This document shows, one piece after another, positions 35,261 to 47,579 of a stretch of 64,000 nt of DNA. The notes beneath the pieces were generated by a model that saw nothing but the letters and a program-made list of their open reading frames with translations, had not been told where the DNA came from and ran no database searches. Made by a program: the position numbers and the translations under genes. The stretch is from Euryodendron excelsum. Lineage: Eukaryota; Streptophyta; Magnoliopsida; Ericales; Pentaphylacaceae. Within the stretch, counting starts at the first letter, position 1, and each line of letters starts with the position of its first letter. Location: contig CM065379.1 of NCBI GenBank assembly GCA_033060915.1, positions 27,706,318 to 27,770,317 of the forward strand. Reading direction: 5' to 3'.

Positions 35261-36025
35261 AGTGTCGCGTTTTCAATAAACTCTGCACTTCTCTATTGAG
35301 ACTGTCTTCCTCCTATCTCTCATTCTCTCTTTGTCTCTCGAAGGTTTTAACCCCTTTTAAATAGGTGGCCTATGCTATCCCATCCTTCAAGTCGAGTCAT
35401 CACTAAATAGGAAAGAATCCTTAAACGCAACAATCCTCCACAAGAGTATGAGACAAAGGGAATAAACTGGAAACTTCATCTTTTTCATTTCAAATCATAA
35501 ATGCATGGCATGTGTGTTTATTTAAATAAGATATGCAAGAAAATAGACAGACAAAAAAGAAACAGATGAATTTTATGAAAACCTCCCTTTTCTTATGGGC
35601 CTTTTGGTGAGAATCCTTAATAGGGCTTTGGGACTACATCAACCTCTTGGTGCTTCATTCAACAGGCGTATCAATGGAGGGCGAGTTCACGATATTTGTC
35701 ATGCATTTGGAAGTTAGATGATGTGTTGTTGCGATGCACGAGTCTGACAAGACTTCGCATCTAGTGAAGTCCTCTTCTACTTAAAGTCCTCCTCTGCTTG
35801 GATTGTGATTGTTGTGACATGTCGTGGAGGTAATGTCTTGTAGGTGGACGGTCAGTTCTTCTTGCTCCTTGATGTAGGTTTGGCCTTTTCTAACAACTAG
35901 GTTTATCCTTCCATGAGTTTGAATCTAGTGAGGTGCTAGAGGGATTCTATTGAATTCAATCGTGCTCTATGACCTACAAAAAGAAAAAGAAAAACAGAAT
36001 GCAGTCAGTATGTGAAGTTGGAGGT
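35261..36025. other. E3 internal region at the former gag position
   Basis: 35600-35650 matches the 3' end of the E1 gag region (23360-23410), but the gag reading frame is gone; I see no gene. Confidence 0.5.
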
Positions 36026-37180
36026 TCTATGCGATGCATGTCCTATGGAGGTCCCTTCTTTGAGGGAATCTAGGCATGATGATAAGTCCATTTAGGAGAT
36101 GGGGTTTTGCCCCTATTATGCAATACAATACCTCTTCGGCGTGGGCCGGTTGATGTTTCTTTATTTGGGCAATCTCACCTCCATGGACTGAGAGAGATTT
36201 GGGCCTCTCACGAGATATGGTTCTATGCATGTCATGAATCCTTAGGGTTTAAGAACTCATAGAAGTTTTGGTAGGTTCGATTAACATGAGATTGGATTGC
36301 TTCTTTCTCTCTACGGTTGATTAGATGTATGAGAGTGAAATGACTTGAGTTTCTTGAAACTCTTGTCTCTGAATGGATATAGATGCATGAACATAATAAA
36401 AGTGAACATGTGAGCAGTAGGATAATCATAAATAGATGGTTGAGGAAACCCCCTTCTTGTCTTGCTTTTGTCTTCGGTTCTCTTAGTACTTGGAGATGAG
36501 GAGGGGGAAGATAGAAGACAAGAAACAAAAGAAAAGTTAGTGCCTTGATTTGAAAATTTTTATGCAATGCATGTCCTAGAGGTGCCCCTATTTAGAGCGG
36601 AGACTATACATGATGCATTGGCTCACTTTTGGAGATAAGGGATTTGCCTCTGTATGCAGATGCCTTACCATCAGCTGGAAACCTTCATCCATTCATGCAT
36701 TCATTCATAAAAATAAAGAAATACATTAAATTTTGGGTTTAGGATACAAAAGAGTTGAAATACATTTTAATAGGGGAGGGGGAACATTTTTCTTTGGACT
36801 TCCACGTATCTACTTTTACAAAGGGAAAACCTAAACTACTCTTGAGTCTTCGGATCCCCCTTCGTTGGATTTGATGTCGAGGAGGTCGCTGAGAGACCTT
36901 GTTGATTGATTGCCCCTTATCTTCTTGGCAACCCTATCTCCGTGAGCATAGAGGGATTGGGGCCCCTCTTATGGAATGAATTGAGATGCATGCAATGAAT
37001 CCTTAGGGTTACGTGGGAACCCTTAGGGTTTGGGTAGTTTCAATGCAAGGGAGAGTGACCTTGGTGTCACTCTCAATGGGTTGATCATATGCATGAGAAT
37101 GCAGTGACTTGAGTTACTTGGAACTCTTGTCTTGTCATGGACTATTGAATGCATGAGCATGGATATGCAAAGAGTGTAAG
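36026..37180 (-). repeat. Imperfect direct duplication in the E3 leader
   Basis: 36026-36420 and 36560-37180 hold the same ordered landmarks: GATGCATGTCCTA, GGAGAT...TTTGCC, ATCTCACCTCC/CTATCTCCGTGAGCA, ATCCTTAGGGTT and ACTTGAGTT..GGAACTCTTGTCT. E1 and E2 have one copy only. Confidence 0.65.
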
Positions 37181-37953
37181 GAGAGAGAATGCAGTAGCAA
37201 AGTAGACATGCATGCATAAGCAGTCAAACAGGTATTATAACAGTATAAATACAGTCAGTATAACAGCAGGAATAGACGGGTATAAATAAAAGTAAGAGCA
37301 GTCGCCCTTTCCTCCGTGGTTTTGAAAACGGTGCTCGTGTCTTAAATATGGCAGAGGTTTGGCTATGCATGGTGTCTATATGAGTATGAGGTTGAGGGTT
37401 GACTAATGCGTCCTAAAAAGGCTCGGTCCCCAGATCTTCAAACCTAGGCCCACTCCCCGAGGTGGTGCCATGATCGGTTGGTGATCTGAGCAGGGGAACC
37501 ATCAAGAGGTCGTAGGCGAAGAAACTGACACAACATCTTGCCCATAACCAATATACCGTTTCCCTTTTCTAACTAGAAAGGACATATCAGGGTATGCAAG
37601 TATGCAGAATGCAAGTGCACATGCAGTGTGTGTGTGATTTTTAAAAATGGAGGAAAGGGCCCAACAACTCTCATTCATCCTGTACATCACATTCATGCAA
37701 AGCAGTTAATAAAATTTAAACCAAACGTGTACCTACAAAACAAAGATACAAGTGTTAGTATGTGGATGACAAATATAATACAAGATAATACGAATAAATG
37801 CATGCTTTTTTGGAAAATAATTTTGAAAATTTGGTTTTGAAAATTTAAAGTGAATAAGATTGAACCAAGTTAATTGAAGACCCTACATGGGTAAAGGGTA
37901 AAGAGACATGACTACGGCCTAACCCTTTAAGTCTCTCCAGCGGAGTCGCCAGC
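37181..37953 (-). other. Conserved leader of E3 next to the primer site
   Basis: No gene is seen. The block 37355-37560 is strongly conserved with E1 and E2. Such leaders usually hold packaging and dimerisation signals; that role is inferred here. Confidence 0.6.
37934..37951 (-). other. Primer-binding site of E3 (tRNA-Arg)
   Basis: Minus-strand TGGCGACTCCGCTGGAGA lies two bases from the LTR end. It matches plant tRNA-Arg 3' end plus CCA at 17 of 18 positions, as I recall that tRNA. Confidence 0.82.
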
Positions 37954-40900
37954 TGTCGCGCCCAGAATTTTCGCACTCGAGGAATACTCACACAAGCGGG
38001 AAAAATGTTGTACTCTCTCGTTAGAACTCACCCTCCTAGAAGAATGAGTGCAACTAGATTTGAATTGAAAATGGATTTGAATAAAGGGCTTTTGAAAAGG
38101 ATTTGAAGTCGCCACCTAACTTGATTAACGTGAGTTAGGTCTAAGCATAATCCGAAAACTACACTTAGGGTTTTGAAAAACGATTTTTGAAAATATCTCC
38201 TCAAGAGAGGGTTTTTAAGGAAAACAGGTTGTTTGGCAACCTTTGGAAAACATTTAGCCCTTTTTGAAAAATAACTCCTTTTTGGTCTTTGAAAACAGTG
38301 ATTCTAGGTTCAGAGGTTGGTTACGTGTAGGGAAGACTCACTAAGCCATCACCCTACCCCGCCCTTTTGGTACCTACATGTCAATCTACCCTAGCTTCAC
38401 CTACGAGAGTCTTTAACTAACTAATGTTCAAACCTATTCACTTTAGAAAACATTGTTTAAAAATATGATGCATGAGATGCAAGTGCAAGTTAAGAGAATT
38501 AAAAAATAGATTTGGAAATAAATTCGAAAAGAAATTGATTTGAAAATAGATTTGAAGAGATGGAATTGAAATTAGAAAGTTTGAGAATTTGGAAATAGGA
38601 ATTTGAAAATAGAAATTTTGAAATTGGAATTTTGAAAACAGATTGGAATTTGAGATTTGAAAGATGTGGAGACCGCACCCATGAGGGTGGAATTGAAAAT
38701 TTGAAAAGTGTTGTGACCGCACCTATGAAGGTTGCCTACGTATCCCTTTGGGGGAATCAGGTCAGTCGTAGTTCGGACCAGTGTCCGATTGAAAAGAGAT
38801 TGATTTGAAAGAAAGAAATTGAATTGGAAATTGAATTACAAAATTGAGATATTGAACTTAGAATGGAAGATTGAAAATTGGAATTGGGAACTTTGGAATT
38901 GAAGAGATTGAATTTCAATTTCAAAAAATAGAACTTGGAAGAAAGATTTAGACTTGTTTCGAAAAGATGGAGGTTTAGGAAACCTAGACTTAGGAAAGAT
39001 AGGAGACCTAGGAAAGACTTGAGATTTAAAAAGATTTGACTCGAATGTTGGACTTGGAAGATTTGGAAAGATTGGATTTTAGGAAATGTTCGAATTAGGA
39101 AAGGTCCGATTTAGGAAAGTTCCGAATTAGGAAAGTTTCATTTTTGGAAAGTTTTGGAATTAGGAAAGTTTGGAATTTAAGAAAGTTTGGAAATTGGAAA
39201 GTTTTGAATTTAAAAAGTTTCAACTTAGGAAAGGTTTTGAATTTGGAATGTTTTTTAAAAAGGAAAGTTTTAAGTTTAGGAAATGTTTGAATTAAGAAAG
39301 TTTTGAGTTTAGAAAAGTCTTAGATTTGGAAAGATGTTGAAGTTTTGAAAAATTTTAGAATTTAGAAAGTTTGGAAGTTTAGAAAGATTTATCTTAAGAA
39401 ATTTTTGAATTTAGGAAACTTTGAATTTGGAAAAATTTGAAATTTAGAAAGTTTAGGATTTAGAAAGTTTTAGAGTTTTAGAAAACCTTGAGATTAGGAA
39501 AGGTTTGAGTTTAAGAAAGATTTGAAAACTTAGGTTTGAAAAGTTAACATTTGGAAAGAGGTAGAATTAGGAAAGAGTGAAGTTAGGAAGGATTTGGAAA
39601 TTGAGTTTTAAAATTTAGGAAAGATTTTTATGTTCAAGTTTTGGAAACTTAAGATTTAGGAAAGTGGAAGTTTAAGAAAGATTTAAGTTAGGAAAGAGTT
39701 GGATTAGGAAGGGATTGGATTTGGTTTCTAAAAGAGAAAGGTTGGATTTTGTTTCCAAAAACGGAGGGCGAGATCTAGTTTCCTAAATGTGAAGATTGGA
39801 TTTGGTGCCCTAAAGGAAAATTTTGATTTGGCAAGGATTTGGAAAAGAAAATTTCTAGAAACCCTAGGTTTGGAAGTGTAGAATTTTGACGTAGAAAATA
39901 GGTTTTGGAAACGTGAATAGTTTGTATGTAGCAAACAAGAGGTTTTGGAATCCTAGGTTTGGGGCAAAGTTTGAAAACCATGTTTTTGGGAAGAAAATTA
40001 GGGTTTCCTAATGGTTAGCTCTAGGGCTTGACTTGGGCTTTAAGAAAAGAGATTTTTGAAAAATACAGTTTTGGAAACTAGTTTTTAGAAGGAAATCCTA
40101 GGGAGAATTTTTTGGAAAGTAAATTTGAAGAGAGAGTTTTTGGAAAGAGATTTTAAAGAGGAGTTTTTGGAAAGCGTGTTTTTTGGAAACGGAGATTTTG
40201 GAAGGAAATTGTAGAGAGGAGTTTCTAGAAGGAAGATTTTGGAAAGAGAGTTTTTGGAAAGATTTTTGGGGAGAGTTTTTCTAGGAAAGAGACCTAGTGA
40301 ACGTTTTTTGAAAGTGGACTTTGAAGAGAGCATTTTGGAAAGGAGTTGAAAAAGGGAGTTTCAAAAAATAGATTTTGGAAGGGAGTTTTTGAAAACAATT
40401 TTGGAGAGGAAAGTTTTAGTAAAGTATGTTGAAAAAGAGATTTTTAGGAAGAAAGACTTTTTGAAAAGAGAATTTTTAGAAGGTGTACAAACATCTCACT
40501 TTCCTAAAGTAATTCTAACCATAAGAGGGCTAGAACCACTTTAGGAAAGCGGTTTTGAAAACAACATGATTTGAAAATATGGACCGTATTGGTCACTTTA
40601 GTGTAACACTTTCCTAAAGCAACCCTAGCCAAGGAAAGGCTAGAATCACCCTAGAATTGTGGTTTTGAAAACAAGTTTTTGAAAAAGAGATTTTGATGCA
40701 ATTTTGAAAACAAGTTTGAAAGCGATTTTGAAAATGAATTTTGAAAACAACTTTGAAAACGACTTTGGGAAGATACAAGATTATGATACGCACAATGCAA
40801 TTTTGGGGTCGTGAACATACAAGGTTAAGGCTTCACCACATAATCAAGGGGGTCGGACCCACGTGGTCTCTGGTTAGACTAGAAGAAAGCCCCCGACACG

Positions 40901-41384
40901 GTGACTCTCCAATAGCCCAATCCTACACATGGACCGGGAATCCCCTTGTTTCAAGCATGTAAAGAAAGAGGGGGAAAGAGATGGGGGATTAAAATAGAGA
41001 AAACCCAAGTGGGTTAGGAGAAAGAAGAGAGAGGGGGGAAGTGCGGAAATTCAAATGGAGAACCTACCTTGTATCTTGTTTATTTTGCGCGCCTTGCTCG
41101 TCTTCGATCTTCGGTCTTCATCTTGATCTTCATCTTCAATCTTCAAGAGTTGACTTCAAACTTTAGATGGAAGCTCTTCAAGTTTTCAAAGGAGGGTTGA
41201 AAGCTAGTGTATGAGTGTATGGGGATGTATAGGAGTGGATAGGAGGCTAGGGTTTGTGTATGGTGGCTAGGGTTTGGAAAACCTAAAGAGGCTAGGGTTT
41301 AGGGAAAGCTCGAGCTCTATATATCGAAATATATGATTTTTAGGTTGAGTTTGTGGACCCTTTTTCACGTTGGAGGAGGCTCTG

Positions 41385-41392
41385 TATTTATA
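41385..41392 (-). promoter_or_regulatory. TATA box in the E3 5' LTR
   Basis: TATAAATA on the minus strand. As part of the 5' LTR this is the promoter that would have driven E3 genomic RNA. Confidence 0.7.
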
Positions 41393-42462
41393 GAGGTTGG
41401 ACAATACTGGCGCTTGTTGTAGTGGCGCCAGGCCAAATTTTACACTAGCGCCACTAGGAGTGGCGCCAGGCCATTTTTTGGCTTGGCGCCACTACTAGTG
41501 GCGCCAGCCCTTTAGGAAATGTTTAAGGTCGGCAAGCAACGTATCTTTGACTAGATTTGGGCGCCTGTACTAGTGACAACCATATAATCTTTAGCCTAGC
41601 TTCACTAGGAGTAACTCCGGAAAGTCCGGGAATGATTTGAAGGAGCCGGGAATGACTTGGAAGGCTGGAAAAGAGCAGTAACACTTAAAATAGTGTTTTG
41701 GAGGTATTTCACTTGAAATGTGAGGATAGGATGTGTTGGAAGGGTTGACCGGGCCTTTGGGGGCAAAACGGTTAACCGGACCGAGAAGCTGCCGAAAAGG
41801 ACTCGAACTGTCCTGGAAAAAGACTTGGGATCTGGAAACATTATTTAGAATGTCCCCAAAGGTTTCCGGTTTGATTCCCAGAGCCGGCGTGGTCAGAAAA
41901 GGAGACCGGCCCACCAGGGGCAAAACGATCATTTCGCACCGGGTTTGCCGGAACTGACTCGGAATGATCCGAAAAGGTAAGGGGAGGTTGAGAACACTAT
42001 AAAAAGTAGTCTCAAGACATTACCGGTTTGATACCCAAAGCCGGTGTGGTTGGAAAAGGTGACCGGCCCACTAGGGGCAAAACGGTCATTTCGCACCAGG
42101 TTTGCCGGAACTGACTCGAAATGATTCGGAAAGGTAGTGGAGGATACTATAAAAAGTATTCTCGAGAGGTTACCGGTTTGCTACCCAGAGCCGGTGTGGT
42201 TCCCGGGGCATTCGGATGCCTAGGGGCAAAATGGTCATCTTGACCAGAAAGTCTCGGAAAAAGGTCCAAGGGACAGTGTGGTCATTTTTCACCGAAGTGG
42301 GCTAACAGACACTAGTGTTGACCTGGGTTTTGAGTGTTTCCGCCACTCTGACGGCAGTTGTCGTGACACAGGGATTTGTTGATAATTCCCTATATCGACC
42401 TATTTGTGAGTATTTCCGCTACTCTAACGGTTTTGTGAGTAGTTTCGCTACTCGGACCGTCT

Positions 42463-42965
42463 TGAGGAATAAACTGTCTCGAGAGAGGGATTGGAAAGGG
42501 GACTTACCGTCTCCGAGAAGACGTGCCCGATTGGAACCGTTTCGAGGAATAAACTATCTCGAAAGAGGGATTGAAAAGGGGTCTTATCGTCTCCGAAAAG
42601 ACGTACCTGGGTTAGAACTGTCTCAAAGAATAAACTATCTCGAAAGAGGGATTGGAAAGGGGACTTACCATCTTCAAAAAGACATGCCTGGATTGGAATC
42701 GTCTCGAGAGTGGGATTGGAAAGGGGTCATATCATCTCCGAAAAGACGTGCCTAGATTGGAACCGTCTCGAGGAATAGACTGTCTTAAGAGAGGGATTGG
42801 AAAGGGGACTTACCGTCCTTGAAAAGACGTGCTTGGATTGGAACCGTCTCGAGGAATAAACTGTCTCGAGAGTGGGATTGGAAAGGGGTCTTATCATCTC
42901 CGAAAAGACATGCCTGGATTGGAACCGTGTCGAGGAATAAACTGTCTCGAGAGTGGAATTGGAAT
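42463..42965. repeat. 81-bp tandem repeats, about 6 copies, one shortened (E3 5' LTR)
   Basis: Anchors at 42468, 42548, 42629, 42774, 42855 and 42936. The 145-bp gap between 42629 and 42774 contains a unit with a deletion. The same structure as 30378-30815 but a different copy arrangement. Confidence 0.9.
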
Positions 42966-43161
42966 CGGAAAGGAAAGGACAATGCCCCTAAGGAAATTTT
43001 GGTCATTTTGCCTCTATTTGGGCCTGGTGAGCCCACGAGGAGATGGACAAATGGGATTTGGACTTAGAAAGTTGGTTTCGATAGGAATATGTCCACAATG
43101 ACTTGAAAACAAGTCTGGACGGAGTGTAGACTGCCGAGCGGTCAAAAACGGGGTGTTTACA

Positions 43162-43829
43162 TTAGGTAAATACATTATTTTTTTTCGAGTTTAAAGTTTG
43201 TAATCTGGGTTCACAATAATGAAAAAAAAAACAACACATAAAGCTCAAAGGGGTTCACAAAAGGAAAAATTGATTACAAGGTAGGCTATTTAGCTCATGT
43301 TCCTTATAACAAAGATGGCCTTAATCATGTTCATGCATGCATGTGTCAATATGACCTCAAAGAGAATCAAAGCAAGTTCTAGAGAAACAAATCCATGAAA
43401 GAATATCTCACATGAAAGAAAATAGTGACTGATATGGATGTGTTAGTCTGAAGGCTCAAAATCTCACAGGTTTTTGTTTATCAAATTCAATCACTCTAAT
43501 CTGAAGAAAAATAACTAGACTAATTAATTCTAAGTTGGAAAATCACTTATTCAATCATGTTATGAATTCTTCAAGCTTAATTGAATCTCATTATTATTAT
43601 TTTTTTCAAATTTTAAATAAATTAAAACACAAAAATACTAGCTAAATCCCCTCCCCCACACTTAAAAATTATATTGTCCCCAATGTAAAGTGAAATGCAC
43701 AGAAAGGGCAGAGATAACCAATATATAAATGCGAAACTAAGAAAAGAAAAACAAACTTCTCTTGGGTTGCCTCCCAAGCAATGCCTTTGTTTATTGTCGT
43801 AGGCTCGACTCAATGCTTCCTTCTTCAAT
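43162..43829 (-). other. A1 region downstream of pol
   Basis: No intact gene. On the minus strand 43828-43622 still shows the tail text expected after Athila integrase (CLGGNPREVCFSF). The rest, to 43162, is AT-rich. Confidence 0.55.
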
Positions 43830-44760
43830 CATTATAAATCGGATCCTCAAGGTCTAGTTTCTCCACAGTCTCTACTTGGAAACCTTCATAGAACTATTTA
43901 AGTCATTGGACATTCAACTTGAACACTTTGGAAGTGGCTAAGCTTTGAATTTCAACTGCGCCATGAGAAAAACATTAGTAACGACAAAAGGTTGATAGCC
44001 CAATAAGCTTTGTGTTCTAACTCAATTGGTAGGTGGCACGGTTTTCCTAATACCAATCGATAAGATGATATACCAATGGGTGTTTTATATGTTGTCTTGT
44101 ATGCCCACAAAGCATCATCCAAGCGCAAACTCCAATCTTTTCTACTAGGATTGATTGTTTTTTCAATGATGGACTTGATCTCTTGATTCGACACTTCTGC
44201 TTGTCCACTAGTTTGCGGATGATATGAAGTCGACACCTTGTGCGTTACATGGTACTTTCTCAACAAAGTTGCCATAATTCGATTGCAAAAGTGAGTACCT
44301 CGATCACTTATTAGAGCTCTTAAATTCTAAACCTGGAGAATATGTTAGACTTGATAAAATCTGCAATAAATTTAGAATCATCAGTCCTGGTGGCTTTAGC
44401 TTCCACCCATTTCAAGACATAATCAACAGCGAGCAAAATATAAACATAACCCAAAGATATGGGGAATGGTCCCATGAAATCGATGCCCGAAACATAAAAA
44501 ATTTCACAAAATAGTATGGGAGTTTGTGACATCTCATTCCTTTGGGGTATATTATCTGTCTTTTGACAAGGATCGCATGACTTACAAAAAAAATATGAAT
44601 CTTAAAATAGAGATGGCCAATAAAAACCACATTCTAGTACTTTTCTCGCCATTCTCTTGGCTCTAAAGTGATCCCCACAAGCATAAGAATGACAAAAGGT
44701 TAGAATAGAAATGATTTCATTTTTAGGAACGCACCTTCTAATCACTTGATCCGCACAATA
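43830..44760 (-). pseudogene. pol: A1 integrase domain
   Basis: Integrase inserts element DNA into the genome. The zinc-binding part is visible (CHSYACGDHF, then CDPCQ), then the catalytic core with GIDFMGPFP (first Asp), VDYVLKWVEA (second Asp), [20 protein letters not shown] (Glu) and the C-terminal [20 protein letters not shown]. The pieces lie in three different frames with internal stops, so the domain is broken. It is the C-terminal end of the A1 pol. Confidence 0.88.
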
Positions 44761-44964
44761 CTTCCATAAGTATGGGTTATCTCACACATAGTATTTGCTA
44801 TCACTCTTGATCTTATCTCTTTGAGCCTTACACAAACCAGTAGGTAGTATGTTAGTAACCAAATAATTTACAATATTTGCATACCAAGGTAATGTCATAT
44901 TCGCGGAGAACAATTGCACGTCAGGGAATGTTTCCTGTAAATGAAGTTTATCCTCAATATGAGC

Positions 44965-46677
44965 TAAACGGCTCAATTGATCGGCGACATGATTTTCTGT
45001 TCCTCTTTTATCTTTAATCTCCAAATCAAATTCACTTAAGAGAAGTATCCATCTAATTAATCTTGGTTTTGCCTCTTTGTTCATCATCAAATAACGAAGA
45101 GCTGCATGATCAGAGTAAATAATGACTTTAGTACCAAGTAAATAAGATCGAAACTTTTCCAAAGCAAAAACAACAGCTAAAAATTATTCTTCAGTAGTAG
45201 TATAATTTCTATTAGCATCATTCAAAGTTCTTGAAGCATAATAAATGGCATAAGACGATTTTTCAATTCTTTGACCTAATACGGCGCCTACTGCGTAATC
45301 ACTTGCATTGCACATTATCTTGAAAGGAACGCTCCAGTCAGGGGGTTGGATAACTGGGATAGAAGTCAACAGTTCCTTCAGCTTATCAAGCACCTGTTTA
45401 CATACTTCATTGAACTCAAAAGTCACATTCTTTTGTAGCAACTAGCATAGGGATGCTACTATTTTAGAGAAGTCCTTGATGAATCTTCGGTAAAAACCTG
45501 CATGTCCAAGAAAAGAACGAACTTCCCTCACACTAGTGGGATAAGGTAAAGATTGAATAATGTCAACTTTTGCTTTGTCTACCTCAATTCCTCTTGATGA
45601 AACAACATGACCTAACACTATACCTTGTTCAACCACAAAATGACATTTTTCAGAGTTTAACACAAGTTTAGTTTCCATGCATCTTTGAAGAACAAGTGTA
45701 ACGTTATGCAAACAATTATCAAAGGAGTCTCCATAAATTGTGAAATCATCCATAAAAACTTCTATGATATGCTTAATACAATCTGAAAATATGCTAACCA
45801 TACACCTTTGGAAAGTGGTGGGGGCGTTGCAAAGGCCGAAGGGCATGCGACGATATGAAAAAGTCCTGAATGGGCATGTAAAAGTTGTCTTTTCTTGATC
45901 CTCTAGAGCAATTGCAATTTGAAAATAACCTAAAAAACCATTAAGGAAACAACAGTAAGAATGACCAGCTAACCTTTCAAGTATTTGATCAATAAAAGGT
46001 AAAGGAAAGTGGTCCTTGCGGGTTACAACATTTAATTTTCTATAGTCTATACAAATCTACCACCCATTCTGAACACGGGTAGGAACTAACTCATCATTCT
46101 GATTTTTCACAACAGTTATTCCAATCTTTTTAGGAACCACTTGAACTGGGCTAACCCAATTGCTATCTGGAATAGGATAAATCATTCCAACTTCAAGAAG
46201 TTTAAGGATCTCCTTCTTTACTACTTTGATCATGGGCGTGTTCATTCTTCTTTACGGTTGACGGGAAGGTTTTGCTCTTTATTCAAGTAAGATAAGATGC
46301 ATGCATGTAGACGGGCTAATTCCTTTAATATCCATAATTGTCCAACCAATAGCCGTCTTATGCTCCTTTAGGACCTGCACAAGTTTTTCTTCTTGCAACT
46401 GACAAAGTTTACTGGAGATGATCATGGGTAATGTTCCTCCGTCTCCTAGGAACACATATTTGAGGTGACTGGGGAGAGGCTTTAAATCTGCAGTAGGGGC
46501 CTGCAAAATAGAGGGTAACGACCTCTCGTTAGAAACTGATAGTACAACATAAGAAACGTTACATGACTGCTGTAACTTTGAAAAATCATTCAATGCTGCA
46601 AAATTTTCTTGCAACTCAGCACTCAAGGCTAACTCTCCATCCTCTTCCTCAAGATGCTTACCGATGGCAACTTCCAA
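44965..46677 (-). pseudogene. pol: A1 reverse transcriptase and RNase H
   Basis: RT motifs in order on the minus strand: LEVGMIYPIPDSNWVSPVQ, CIDYRKLN, FLNGFLGYFQI (motif A, where Asp is expected at the Asn), MPFGLCNAPTTFQRCM and VFMDDFTIYG (YVDD-type box). RNase H follows: KIMCNASDYAVGAVLGQR (Asn where the catalytic Asp is usual), [10 protein letters not shown] and [10 protein letters not shown]. All lie in one frame broken by TAG and TAA stops. RT copies element RNA into DNA and RNase H removes the RNA. The two Asn substitutions alone should inactivate both. Confidence 0.9.
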
Positions 46678-46695
46678 TATATCTTGTCCATCAAG

Positions 46696-47568
46696 TTAAA
46701 AAACTTCATGTGCTAGAGAATCAATCACATCAATAGAATAAACAGGATTATCATTACAAGGGTATTTCATGGCATCATAAATATTAAACTTAACAATTTT
46801 ACCATCAAATTCCATGGTAAGTGTGCCACTATGAACATCCATCTTAGTCTTAGATGTCTTTAAAAATGGTATTCCTAACAACATAGGAGCATTTTGGTCG
46901 CCATTTTCCATATCAAGCACATAAAAATCAGTAGGAAAAACCATATCAGTAACTTGTACAAGAACATCCTCAACTACACCCTTAGGATAGGCATTAGATC
47001 TATCAACTAATTGAATCACAACACCAGTTTTGTTCAAAAGTCCAAGTTCCAAAGAAGCATATATAGAATATGGCATGACATTAATAGAAGCTCCTAAATC
47101 TATCATGGCCTTCTCAAATCTAGTGTTACCTATTGTATAAGGGATAGTAAACATACATGGATCCTTGCACTTTGCAGGGAGTTTCCTTTGAATACCTGCA
47201 TAAACATTCTCCCCTACTTTCACCTTCTCACATCCTTTAAGTTTCTGTTTCCTCTTAATTGTACACAATTCTTTAAGGAATTTAGCATAACGAGGTACTT
47301 GCTTAATAGCATCTAAAAGTGCAATATTTACCTCGCATCTACAAAAGGTCTCACATAAATCTTTATTTTGCTCATCTTTTCTAGATTCTGCAAAAGCCTG
47401 AGGAAAAGGAGGTATAGGTTTATAATCAGAAAGAGGCGAAAACTTACGCTTATGTACGTCATCATCATTGGGAACGTTCTTATCTGTTATGACATTTTTC
47501 TCCTTTTCTTGATTCGATGATGCAGGGGCTGCCTTTACTGGAATCTCAACCTCTTTACTACTTCTCAA
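46696..47568 (-). pseudogene. pol: A1 protease and gag-protease linker
   Basis: A 290-codon open stretch, the longest in the window. The Athila-type protease site MIDLGASINVMPYSIYASLE is followed by a VEDVLVQVTDMVFPTDFYVLD block and LLGIPFLKT. The N-terminal third is a charged linker. It begins and ends at stops, so it is a segment of the gag-pol polyprotein and not a separate gene; the ATG at 47568 is internal. Confidence 0.88.
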
Positions 47569-47579
47569 GACGACTGCAC

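Larger units (their letters stand above)
25869..43161 (-). mobile_element. E3: structurally complete 17.3-kb Tat/Ogre-like element without gag-pol
   Basis: Two LTRs (25869-31010, 5142 bp; 37954-43161, 5208 bp) are far more alike than any other pair in the window, with about 4% difference plus a 15-bp gap in the stretch I compared by eye. Between them, in sense order, lie the primer site (37934-37951), leader, variable repeats, an antisense gene, a stem-loop and the polypurine tract (31011-31025). A perfect TTAGG duplication flanks the element. The internal region (6.9 kb) has no recognisable gag, protease, RT or integrase, so E3 must have moved using proteins from a relative (a large non-autonomous derivative). 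Confidence 0.9.
37954..43161 (-). mobile_element. 5' LTR of E3
   Basis: It starts TGTCGCGCCCAG and ends GGGGTGTTTACA. It is the partner of 25869-31010. Internal landmarks: GA-rich 38940-40490, TATA box 41385, dyads with GGCGCC arms 41405-41510, stem-loops about 42330-42455, 81-bp repeats 42463-42965. Confidence 0.9.
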
